Source: Deltaproteobacteria bacterium (GTDB lineage: Bacteria > Desulfobacterota > DSM-4660 > Desulfatiglandales > HGW-15). Taken from it: 15,933 nucleotides of DNA. Position 1 is the stretch's first letter. Each line of letters begins with the position of its first letter. Positions 6,811 to 13,808 of this stretch are shown here, piece after piece. A program made the translations under genes and the position numbers. The notes below the pieces were generated by a model. The model ran no database searches, was not told where the DNA came from, and saw nothing but the letters and a program-made list of their open reading frames with translations. Where the stretch lies: contig DAOVAK010000015.1 of the NCBI GenBank assembly GCA_030671095.1, forward strand, positions 1-15,933, in the 5' to 3' direction.

Positions 6811-7956
6811 ATGGCTTATCAGCTGAATGAAGAACAGAAGATGATTCAGGCCATGGTGAGAGATCTTGCCAGGGGGGTGCTCATGCCGAGCGCTGCGGAA
6901 AGGGATAAGACGGGAGAATTTCCTGCGGAGAATCTGAAAAAGATGGGCGAACTGGGCCTCATGGGTATGAACGTTCCCCCTGAATATAATGGTGCCGGTG
7001 TGGACACGGTCAGCTATTCTGTTGCGCTGCAAGAAGTTGGTTATGCATGTGCATCTACGGCGGTGATCATGTCCGTTCATAACTCCGTGGCTTGCGGCCC
7101 CATTTATCTCTTTGGCTCCGATTATCTCAAAGAGACCCACCTAAAACCCTTGGCCACGGGAAGCAAGATCGGTTCTTTTGCCCTCACTGAAGCGGGCGCG
7201 GGCTCCGATCCAGCCAGTCAAAAGGCAAAAGCAGTCAAGGATGGAGATACCTATATTATTAATGGCACCAAGATGTTCATCACGAGCGGGAAAAATTCAG
7301 ATATAACCGTGGTCACCGCGTATACGGACAGGGCTCAGAAGCATCGGGGGATCAGTGCATTTGTGGTTGAGAAGGGGACATCAGGGTTTTATGTGGGCAA
7401 AGAGGAAGAGAAGATGGGGCTCAAGGCCTCTGACACGGTGGAGTTGGTCTTTGAGGACTGCCGTGTACCCGCAGAGAATCTTGTCGGTAGTGAAGGAGAT
7501 GGCTTCATGATCGCAATGAGTTCTCTAGACGGGGGCCGGATCGGAATTGCCTCCCAGTCTGTGGGTTTGGCCCAGGCCTGTCTGGATGCGGCCATAAGTC
7601 ATGCCAAACAGCGAATTCAATTTGGAAGGCCCATTTCCCAGTTTCAAGGGTTGCGGTGGATGATTGCGGATATGGCTACGCAAATCGAGGCGGCCAGACT
7701 ACTGACATTTAACGCTGCAGCCATGAAGGACCGGGGTGAGAACTTTAGTGCGGCGGCCTCTATGGCGAAACTCCATGCTTCTGAAATGGCAAACAAGATA
7801 GCCTATCAAGCACTACAGATCCATGGTGGTTATGGGTACATGAGAGAGTACCCGGTAGAAAGGTATTATCGGGACGCAAGGGTCTTTACGATCTATGAAG
7901 GAACTTCAGAAATCCAGAGAAGAGTGATAGCCAATCGGGTTATAGGACAGCGGTAA
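6811..7956 (+). CDS. Acyl-CoA dehydrogenase (second copy)
   Basis: A 381-residue FAD acyl-CoA dehydrogenase of the short-chain group, paralogous to the one at 811-1959 but clearly diverged. The first signature ALTEAGAGSD is at 124-133; the second region has QIHGGYGYMREYPVERYYRD; and the catalytic base is Glu363 in IYEGTSEIQRRV. AAGGAG (6800-6805) lies 5 nt before the ATG. It probably shares a transcript with the XRE-cupin regulator 39 nt upstream. Two such enzymes around a butyryl/isobutyryl-CoA mutase could act on the linear and the branched C4 (or C5) acyl-CoA respectively; that division is a guess, and the sequence does not decide it. Electrons would go to ETF, which is not encoded in this window. 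Confidence 0.92.
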   Translation: MAYQLNEEQKMIQAMVRDLARGVLMPSAAERDKTGEFPAENLKKMGELGLMGMNVPPEYNGAGVDTVSYSVALQEVGYACASTAVIMSVHNSVACGPIYLFGSDYLKETHLKPLATGSKIGSFALTEAGAGSDPASQKAKAVKDGDTYIINGTKMFITSGKNSDITVVTAYTDRAQKHRGISAFVVEKGTSGFYVGKEEEKMGLKASDTVELVFEDCRVPAENLVGSEGDGFMIAMSSLDGGRIGIASQSVGLAQACLDAAISHAKQRIQFGRPISQFQGLRWMIADMATQIEAARLLTFNAAAMKDRGENFSAAASMAKLHASEMANKIAYQALQIHGGYGYMREYPVERYYRDARVFTIYEGTSEIQRRVIANRVIGQR

Positions 7957-7991
7957 CTAGCCTTTGAACCATTCTCTCATATTTTATCTTC

Positions 7992-8180
7992 TCATCGCGA
8001 CTCAATCTCCTCTGCAAGGTGGTTTTTGGCGTAGAAAACCCACCGCTTTTGATACGGCTCCACAACTTTGAACCTCCTGTTCCACTCTAATCTATTGAGA
8101 TAAATCCCTCGATCCTGTTCCTCATGGTTATTCGTCCCACTTGGTATGGTTCATCTTTTTCCCACTCAGAACTATTGAAG
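7992..8180 (-). pseudogene. Possible degenerate coding remnant, minus strand
   Basis: Read on the minus strand, two overlapping frames look protein-like and would join by a frameshift. The upstream frame gives SEWEKDEPYQVGRITMRNRI then EGFISID and a stop. The downstream frame gives RLEWNRRFKVVEPYQKRWVF then YAKNHLAEEIESR and a stop at 7992-7994. I recognise no family and see no start codon with a ribosome site. The upstream end runs into the structured repeat at 8182. It may be the 3' end of a gene broken by the repeat, or chance. Confidence 0.22.
8018..8044 (+). terminator. Weak hairpin downstream of the second acyl-CoA dehydrogenase
   Basis: GGTGG-TTTT (8018-8026) pairs with AAAA-C-CCACC (8035-8044) with one bulged C and an 8-nt loop, followed by GCTTTT. 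The T-run is short, so terminator function is uncertain. It is the best candidate within 100 nt after the stop at 7956. Confidence 0.28.
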
Positions 8181-8181
8181 C

Positions 8182-8236
8182 TCCCTGCAGCCCCGCTGAA
8201 ACGGGATCCCCGCTCTGCTCCGACAAGCTGCAGGGA
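8182..8236. repeat. Structured intergenic repeat, copy 1
   Basis: Outer arms TCCCTGCAGC (8182-8191) and GCTGCAGGGA (8227-8236) are perfectly complementary over 10 bp. Inside is a short CCCG (8192-8195)/CGGG (8202-8205) hairpin. The remaining core, close to CCGCTCTGCTCCGACAAGCT, is nearly identical in copy 2 at 8289-8339. The compact two-hairpin form resembles REP-like bacterial intergenic repeats; I cannot assign a family, and no transposase is encoded in the window. Confidence 0.75.
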
Positions 8237-8288
8237 ACCTTCTAAATGTAAGGAATTTTTTTGCTAATTACTGTAATTCGCTCGCTAA

Positions 8289-8339
8289 CCCCGCAGCCCC
8301 GCAAGCGGGATCTCCGCTTTGCTCCGACAAGCTGCGGGG
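8289..8339. repeat. Structured intergenic repeat, copy 2
   Basis: Outer arms CCCCGCAGC (8289-8297) and GCTGCGGGG (8331-8339) pair over 9 bp, with an inner CCCGC/GCGGG hairpin at 8298-8309. Compared with copy 1, one outer base pair has changed on both sides (T-A to C-G), and the inner stem differs but still pairs. A further hairpin, ATGCGC (8341-8346)/GCGCAT (8352-8357), follows immediately. The two copies are in the same orientation, about 107 bp apart. A small perfect palindrome AATTAC-T-GTAATT (8266-8278) lies between them. Confidence 0.75.
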
Positions 8340-8553
8340 AATGCGCTCGCTGCGCATTTTCATACCATTTCCGACGTGCTCCACGTTCGAGCCGCCAAAA
8401 CAAGTTAGAAGTCAAGAGAAGGAAATCATAGAAGTACGGGGTGCAAACTTTAAAGACAGGGCCGAACCCAAAATATCAAATTGGTATTGTGCGGTGGAAG
8501 GCTTTGTCTTTGACGAGACCTGCTGCAGCGTTTAGACTTCGAATAGCCGCAGG

Positions 8554-8657
8554 TAAACTGTTTAACTCATGTTTTAGACAGTTTCCGAGTAGATCCTGCA
8601 AGGTTTGCAAAATTTTTGTTGACATTTATAATTAGACAGTATATCTAGACAATACAG
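8554..8657 (+). promoter_or_regulatory. Possible operator sites around the regulator promoter
   Basis: TAAAC-T-GTTTA at 8554-8564 is a perfect 11-bp palindrome, and AAACTGT (8555-8561) also pairs with ACAGTTT (8578-8584). TAGACA occurs three times: 8575-8580, 8633-8638 and 8646-8651. The last two form a 13-bp-period direct repeat over the predicted transcription start. This suggests autoregulation or cooperative binding. Which protein binds is unknown. Confidence 0.35.
8604..8632 (+). promoter_or_regulatory. Promoter of the MerR-like regulator gene
   Basis: A consensus -10 TATAAT at 8627-8632 has TTTGCA (4 of 6 to TTGACA) exactly 17 nt upstream at 8604-8609, placing the start near 8639. A perfect TTGACA at 8619-8624 with TATATC at 8640-8645 (15-nt spacer) is an overlapping alternative. 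Confidence 0.55.
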
Positions 8658-8676
8658 AAAGGGGGGACTTAGGCGT

Positions 8677-9504
8677 ATGGGTGCGGAAAAGCATTTGATT
8701 AGCAGTAAGGAGATACTTCAGAAAACAAGAATCTCAAGAGCCACACTCAACAACTATATCAAAATGGGTATCCTCCCAAGACCGATGGTACAACGACCTA
8801 AGGATGCCATTAAAGGGGTGAAGAAAATTGGGTACTTTCCGCGGGAGGTGGTGGAACGTATAGAGACTGTGAAGCGTCTAAAAAAAGATGGGCAGTCCAT
8901 GGAAGAGATCGCGGGAAGATTTAAGAGCGTGCCTATTGTCGAGGCGAAGGAGAAGGGGCTTGAGTCCAAGATTTGGTTTCAGGATCGTATTGTAGGATTC
9001 GATGATCGAACTGATCAGATATACAGTAAGGAGGTAAGGCTGACTCTGGACTATATCTCTTTTCCAGCCTACCTCATGAACTACAATTTTGAGATAGCGT
9101 GGATAAACCATGAAGCTGAGGTAAAGGTGTTCAGACAGCCAGTCAGTGTTATTCGAGATGTTGACTCAAGGAATATCTTTAAATTGCTTTTCAACTGGGA
9201 ATTCCACAGCCGTGTGCAAAACTGGAGAGACGTGATTACGTTTCACATGTCTTTTGTAAAAAGTAAGTACTCCAAGACGTGGATAGAGAAGCTTTACAAA
9301 GGAATCACGGAAAGGGAAGTGAGCTTACTGGAAGATATATATGACAGGGTGTCTACCTCTGCGAAAGAGAGTATCAAGGAGAGTAGTATTAATCTCCTGA
9401 TGACGGATGGCACCACTGAATCCTATAAGGTGTACACACTGTCTTTTAGAGAGGGCATTCTTTTCGCCTACGCTTCTGTCGAGGGTTTGTTGCGTAAAGG
9501 ATAG
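8677..9504 (+). CDS. MerR-like HTH regulator with MmyB/PAS-like sensor half
   Basis: A 275-residue regulator. Residues about 8-82 resemble a winged helix of the MerR type: ISRATLNNYIKMGILPRP, then GYFPREVVERIETVKRLKKD and GQSMEEIAGRFK. The C-terminal part from about 127 (SFPAYLMNYNFEIAWINHEAE) to about 200 (RNIFKLLFNWEFHSRVQNWR) resembles the PAS-like ligand-binding domain of MmyB regulators, which usually follows an XRE-type HTH in actinobacteria. The pairing here is by eye. It lacks the cysteines of metal-sensing MerR proteins. A G-run at 8661-8666 lies 10 nt before the ATG. It has its own strong promoter, and the PilZ protein gene begins 64 nt after its stop, so it is probably co-transcribed with that gene and may control it. 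Confidence 0.75.
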   Translation: MGAEKHLISSKEILQKTRISRATLNNYIKMGILPRPMVQRPKDAIKGVKKIGYFPREVVERIETVKRLKKDGQSMEEIAGRFKSVPIVEAKEKGLESKIWFQDRIVGFDDRTDQIYSKEVRLTLDYISFPAYLMNYNFEIAWINHEAEVKVFRQPVSVIRDVDSRNIFKLLFNWEFHSRVQNWRDVITFHMSFVKSKYSKTWIEKLYKGITEREVSLLEDIYDRVSTSAKESIKESSINLLMTDGTTESYKVYTLSFREGILFAYASVEGLLRKG

Positions 9505-9568
9505 GGGGAGAGTGAACAAGGATGATAGTTCGTCAGGTAAGAGGGCAAATTGAAATGGGGGAAATGAG

Positions 9569-11662
9569 ATGGTGCTGAAAAGATCGGAAAAGATCTTTTC
9601 AACAGGGTTCGGTCCTGTGAGGCGTATTTCCGAGGACGTATCCCGTTCTCGTCCTTGGTTATTCCGACACCAAGACCTGGCCCAGGCCTTGGAAAAGGCA
9701 CAGGCTCTAGACCATGAAAGTCTGAGCAATATGCTCAACTACAGCCATTTTACAGGGCAGCCCATCTTTGTCCATCTCCGGCACCTCAGATATGAAGAGA
9801 GCGTGCTTTTGCGTGCGCATCCTGATCCTTGCAATGGTACGGAACTTACTTGCCGCTGGTCTGATAGGCATCCTTTAGGCCCGGACCTGACGAACTATCA
9901 ATTCCTGCACATCATCATCGATGACGGCCGCTCCATGATACTGGCGCCCATCCAATTGAAAGAGGTCAACGGAAACCGGTTTACAATTCAATTGCCAGAG
10001 ACCAGTTTCGCTGTGGGTGAAAGGCGGGCCAGGCGCTACATATGCAAGGAGGTCGTTGCGGAGTTGTTTCAGAGCGGTTTTTTCGCCAGAGGCGAGTTGG
10101 TGGATTTCAGCCCGGTCGGATTCCGCATTCGAGTGAGGCCTGATCCCTCCTGTTCCTTTCATTGGTTCAATTCCGATGAGTCGGTTAGTATCCATTTAGG
10201 TCACAACAAGAAGATTTTCTTTTCCGGCGTCTGTGGATGCGTCCGAGAGCAGGGCGATCTGGAGGATAGAGAGATTGTGTTAACCCCTCCTGCGAGGGAG
10301 ATCAATCGTTTCAAAAAAAGGCATATCCGCAACCCCCGCCAGCAATTGGTACCGTCACCAACCGTCGTTTTTGATCATCCCTTTCTGAAAAAGAGGGTCC
10401 AGTTGGAGGTTTGCAACATTTCCAGTTCTGGGTTTTGCGTCCATGAAAAGGCGGATGAAGGCGTACTTATGCAGGGTATGATTATACCCGAGCTAACCAT
10501 TAGTTTCGCTGGTGTCCTGGAGATGCGCTGTATTGCCCAGGTCATCCACCGTTCAGAGGACAAGGAGAAGGGTGTCCTGTGCGGCGTTGCTATCTTGGAT
10601 ATGGACATTGATGCGTACAGTCGTCTAACTCATGTTCTGACCAATGCAACGGACCCCCATGCCTATATTTCCAGTGCTGTGGATACGGACGCCCTGTGGG
10701 AATTCTTTTTTGATAGCGGATTCATATACCCCACCAAGTACCGTCTTATTCAATCCCATAGACAAGATTTCAAGGAGACCTACCGGAAGCTCTACCAGGA
10801 AAACCCTGAGGTTGCGCGGCATTTCACCTACCAGAAGAACGGGAGGATATATGGTCATATCGCCATGGTGAGGGCCTATGAGAGGGCCTGGATGATCCAT
10901 CATTATGCTGCCAAGGCGATGGACAATAAGCGGACCGGTTTCATGGTGCTAAAACAGATTATGCACTATTTGAATGATATGTGTCGGCTCCCCTCAGCAA
11001 ATATGGACTATGTGATGTGTTATTTCCGTCCGGAGAACAGGCTTCCGGATCGAGTCTTCGGCGGATTTGCCAGGGCCTTGAACAATCACCGGGGTTGCTC
11101 TTTGGATCTCTTCACGTATCTTCCCTACACAAGCCTTTCCCTGGGTACCCATCTCCCGGAGGGATGGTCTCTAAAGGAATGCACTGAAAGGGAGTTGTGG
11201 GAGCTGAAGAGGTTTTACGCCCATCAGTCCGGAGGTCTGCTTTTGGGGGCGTTGGGATTAGAACAAGAGCACCCCAGCGATCAAACTCTGGAAGAGATTT
11301 TTGAAAGCCGTGGTCTTGTGAGGAAGTGGGGAGTCTATGCCCTGAATCACGGAGACGGACTGAAGGCGATTCTCATTGTGAACCAGTCAAATCTTGGCTT
11401 CAATCTTTCTGAGCTCTTAAATTGCATAAAGATCTTGGTGACCGATGCGGAGAAGTTACCCTGGCATGTCCTATCCACTGCCATCGCCAAGCTCACATCC
11501 GCTTTTAATATGAGGAAGGTCCCCATTCTGTTTTATCCCTTTGAATATGTGAAGGCTAACCACATTCCATTCGAGAAACAATATCAACTATGGATCCTGA
11601 ATGTGCGCTTCGGATTTGAGTATCTGGAATATATGCAGCGAAAGTTCAGGATGCGTCCATAG
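9569..11662 (+). CDS. Tandem PilZ-domain protein with GNAT-like C-terminal half (paralogue 1)
   Basis: A 697-residue cytoplasmic protein with no signal peptide or membrane helix. Residues 60-145 resemble the N-terminal beta domain that precedes PilZ in YcgR-like proteins. The first PilZ domain has R152-xxx-R156 and DFSPVG (D179-x-S181-xx-G184), the motifs that bind cyclic di-GMP. A second PilZ-like domain at about 254-350 has NISSSG at 283-288 but only RxxR (R254, R257) in place of RxxxR. Residues about 375-690 include GRIYGHIAMVRAYERAWMIH and KRTGFMVLKQIMHYLND, which resemble GNAT-fold N-acyltransferases; this is a by-eye call. A c-di-GMP-controlled acyltransferase is the working idea. The ATG at 9569 follows GGGGG (9557-9561) by 7 nt and matches the start of the paralogue at 13809 residue for residue. 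It is likely in an operon with the regulator upstream. Confidence 0.82.
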   Translation: MVLKRSEKIFSTGFGPVRRISEDVSRSRPWLFRHQDLAQALEKAQALDHESLSNMLNYSHFTGQPIFVHLRHLRYEESVLLRAHPDPCNGTELTCRWSDRHPLGPDLTNYQFLHIIIDDGRSMILAPIQLKEVNGNRFTIQLPETSFAVGERRARRYICKEVVAELFQSGFFARGELVDFSPVGFRIRVRPDPSCSFHWFNSDESVSIHLGHNKKIFFSGVCGCVREQGDLEDREIVLTPPAREINRFKKRHIRNPRQQLVPSPTVVFDHPFLKKRVQLEVCNISSSGFCVHEKADEGVLMQGMIIPELTISFAGVLEMRCIAQVIHRSEDKEKGVLCGVAILDMDIDAYSRLTHVLTNATDPHAYISSAVDTDALWEFFFDSGFIYPTKYRLIQSHRQDFKETYRKLYQENPEVARHFTYQKNGRIYGHIAMVRAYERAWMIHHYAAKAMDNKRTGFMVLKQIMHYLNDMCRLPSANMDYVMCYFRPENRLPDRVFGGFARALNNHRGCSLDLFTYLPYTSLSLGTHLPEGWSLKECTERELWELKRFYAHQSGGLLLGALGLEQEHPSDQTLEEIFESRGLVRKWGVYALNHGDGLKAILIVNQSNLGFNLSELLNCIKILVTDAEKLPWHVLSTAIAKLTSAFNMRKVPILFYPFEYVKANHIPFEKQYQLWILNVRFGFEYLEYMQRKFRMRP

Positions 11663-11741
11663 CGTTTCATCAAGCCCACCGGCCCTTATATTTCTCATTG
11701 CCTGCCTTTCCCACCCTTTCTGCCTTGCCGTTCGTAAAGAT

Positions 11742-11807
11742 AGGCACCGGCGCCTCCGTAAAGGAGGCAGGGACCCAGTGGATCCTTATGAGCCATGGTT
11801 GGTGCCT
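11742..11807 (+). other. Nested stem structure, possible leader RNA
   Basis: AGGCACC (11742-11748) pairs with GGTGCCT (11801-11807), enclosing a perfect GCCTCC (11752-11757)/GGAGGC (11763-11768) hairpin with loop GTAAA and a 30-nt segment. It lies in a 361-nt gene-free stretch between the first PilZ gene and the radical SAM gene. The layout is aptamer-like, but it does not match the conserved cyclic di-GMP (GEMM-I) core, and I cannot assign a riboswitch family. Confidence 0.35.
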
Positions 11808-11862
11808 GAGTTGCTCGGGGTATCAGGAGGGGAGGGGGAGAAAACATGGCCTGGCCGGTTTC

Positions 11863-11905
11863 CAAAAAGCGCTTTTGCTTGACTTTAGGGGGCTTTTGTC
11901 TTTTT
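11863..11905 (+). terminator. Candidate terminator with an alternative fold
   Basis: CAAAAAGC (11863-11870) can pair with GGCTTTTG (11891-11898), followed by TCTTTTT (11899-11905), a terminator-like arrangement. The same 5' arm can instead pair with the adjacent GCTTTT (11871-11876; the 12-bp palindrome AAAAGCGCTTTT). It could end the first PilZ transcript or act as an expression platform for the structure at 11742. Downstream, AACCTCC (11936-11942)/GGAGGTT (11948-11954) is another perfect hairpin. The rest of 11906-12013 shows nothing else clear. Confidence 0.35.
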
Positions 11906-12023
11906 ATAGGTCCGGTATTCTTCCTTTCATCCTTCAACCTCCATTGAGGAGGTTAGCCCGTGAAAAAACCCTCAAAAAGAACGGCCCAATAAATAACCGT
12001 TTGTCTCACCACGGAGATATACG

Positions 12024-13340
12024 ATGAGAATCAAACTTATTTGCCCAACTTCATATGATCTCGATAACAAGCTAATAAAAGTTAAGCAGGCAACATTACC
12101 GCCACTTTCAATTCTATACCTCGCCGGACTCACCCCGAAAGAGCATGATGTTCAAGCGTTGGATGAATGTGTTCAACCGATAGATTTCGATGAGGCCGTA
12201 GATTTCGTAGGTATAACTTCAATGACTTTTACCGCTAAACGGGCATATCAAATCGCAGATGAATTTCGTCAGAGAGACGTTAAAGTTGTCATGGGCGGGA
12301 TTCATGCATCTTCAGCAGTAGAAGAAGCCCTTGAGCACGCAGATTCGGTGGTCATCGGAGAAGCAGATGATTTGTGGCGGAAAGTCCTTCAAGACGCTTC
12401 AGATGGCAACTTGGAAAAAACATATACATCAAAAAGAAGAGACCAACTTGACAACCTTCCACAGCCGAGGTTTGAATTATTGGATACGACTAAATACATT
12501 CGCCTACCGTTTAGGCAAAGCCCAATTATGCCCATTCAAACCGCGAGAGGTTGTCCTTTTGATTGTGAGTTTTGTTCTGTCTCTGGATTCTGGGGAAAGA
12601 AAATGCGATTTAGGCCCATAAAAGATGTCATTGATGAAATTTCTGCAAGTAAGGCCGATACCGTATTTTTTACAGATGACAATTTTGTTGCCGACTCTAA
12701 AAGGACCCTTGAATTATGTGATGCATTGACGCATCTGGAAATCAAATACATTTGCCAAATAGATAGTCTTGCTTTTAAACACCCGGAAATTATTGAAGCG
12801 CTCAAAAAAAGTGGATGCTTCATGGCATTCGTTGGATTCGAAAGCATTTATAAAAACAATCTCAATGAAGTGAATAAGGGTTTCAATGAGCCGAATAATT
12901 ACTCAAAACTTATAAAAATGCTCCACAAAAACAAGATCAGTGTATATGCGAGTATTATTTTTGGTTTTGAAAGGGATGATCCTGGAAAGGTTAAGGAAAC
13001 GGTGGAATTCTTAATTGATGAAAAAGTTGCCTTGGCATCTTTCTTTCGACTGACACCTTTTCCGGGTACGCGATTATTTGAAAGATTGGATGAAGAAGGT
13101 GTCCTAACAGATAGAAAATGGTGGTTAAAAAGGGGTGAAGGGTTAGGGGCACTCGTTAAGTATCCAGATAATCCACACACAGGCGAGGAATTAACATCGA
13201 TTGCCATGAAATATTTTTATTCATGGCAATCAATTTTTAAGAGATTTTTCCCTCCCAGAGGTTTTTTCCTAGATGTATTGCCGTTTAATTTGCATGCCTA
13301 CAAAAAACTAAAAAAGTATAATAAGACAACCATTTTATGA
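12024..13340 (+). CDS. Radical SAM protein with N-terminal B12-binding-type domain
   Basis: A 438-residue protein. Residues about 1-125 form a Rossmann-like fold of the B12-binding radical SAM family (GITSMTFTAKRAY at 63-75; VVMGGIHAS at 88-96) but lack the DxHxxG histidine, so any cobalamin would be bound base-off. The [4Fe-4S] cluster motif is RGCPFDCEFC, with Cys177, Cys181 and Cys184, followed by FTDDNF (216-221) and FVGFES (269-274), typical of this superfamily. Members include methyltransferases and many uncharacterised enzymes, so the reaction cannot be named. GGAGAT (12013-12018) lies just before the ATG. The gene is visibly richer in A+T than its neighbours (17 G/C in the 60 bases from 12901 against 34 in the 60 from 10861), suggesting separate acquisition. 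It sits between two paralogous PilZ genes in the same orientation. Confidence 0.87.
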   Translation: MRIKLICPTSYDLDNKLIKVKQATLPPLSILYLAGLTPKEHDVQALDECVQPIDFDEAVDFVGITSMTFTAKRAYQIADEFRQRDVKVVMGGIHASSAVEEALEHADSVVIGEADDLWRKVLQDASDGNLEKTYTSKRRDQLDNLPQPRFELLDTTKYIRLPFRQSPIMPIQTARGCPFDCEFCSVSGFWGKKMRFRPIKDVIDEISASKADTVFFTDDNFVADSKRTLELCDALTHLEIKYICQIDSLAFKHPEIIEALKKSGCFMAFVGFESIYKNNLNEVNKGFNEPNNYSKLIKMLHKNKISVYASIIFGFERDDPGKVKETVEFLIDEKVALASFFRLTPFPGTRLFERLDEEGVLTDRKWWLKRGEGLGALVKYPDNPHTGEELTSIAMKYFYSWQSIFKRFFPPRGFFLDVLPFNLHAYKKLKKYNKTTIL

Positions 13341-13808
13341 AATAATTCCTTAACTGAAGCCTTCCCGCACCTTTTTCCTCCCTCTTGGCCACCTTCGCCG
13401 TTTTAGCCACAGCTCACCAAGAAGTCTATTCAATCGCCTTGTAGGGCCCTCTCATGGTGCACAGCAAAATGGGCATGGGTGCACAGATTCTTGTGCATTT
13501 ACGGAAATATTTCCGTGGTTCAAAATGCGCGTCTTCAACCTACGCTGGGATAAGTTGATCAGGTTTTGCAGGCTGACCGGCTAAGTTCCTATAAAATAGG
13601 GGTTTTTGGGATCAAGGAAAGGAAGGTTCCCGCATGCCATCAGCAGATTTTCCATCATAGGCCAATCAAAGGGATTTGGTACGGATATTGAATAAATCAA
13701 ATCCTACATATTATGGATCAAGGAGGAATTGGCTCAAAACGCATCTGAAATCGTGAACTTTTGCAGATGGTTGAAAGGGGGGCCATCTGTGGAAATGGGA
13801 GTGGTGAA
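13341..13808 (+). promoter_or_regulatory. Gene-free leader of the second PilZ gene with palindromes
   Basis: No credible gene is seen in these 468 nt. GGTGCACAG is repeated at 13456-13464 and 13478-13486, and TGCACA/TGTGCA form an inverted pair ending at 13497. ACGGAAATATTTCCGT (13501-13516) is a perfect 16-bp palindrome, itself bracketed by GCATTT and AAATGC. CCTAT-AAA-ATAGG (about 13589-13601) followed by GGTTTTT is a weak terminator-like hairpin. AAGGAGGAA (13720-13728) is a near-consensus ribosome site without a properly spaced ATG. The last 57 nt resemble the leader of the first PilZ gene: GTGAAC lies 56-57 nt before the ATG in both and GAAATGGG lies close before it. Confidence 0.45.

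Noticed and set aside
9512..9553. Thirteen-codon GTG leader frame before the first PilZ gene
   Set aside because: The G-rich site directly abuts the GTG, giving poor spacing, and the paralogue's leader does not keep an equivalent short frame.
11742..11807. Cyclic di-GMP (GEMM-I) riboswitch
   Set aside because: The GGCAAACC and GACGCAAAGCC core segments are absent; only the general layout is similar.
11695..12027. 109-residue frame between the first PilZ gene and the radical SAM gene
   Set aside because: No ribosome site, low-complexity composition, and it crosses the hairpins; judged non-coding.
13761..13808. N-terminal extension of the second PilZ protein from a TTG codon
   Set aside because: The start at 13809 gives exact length agreement with the paralogue and has a better ribosome site.
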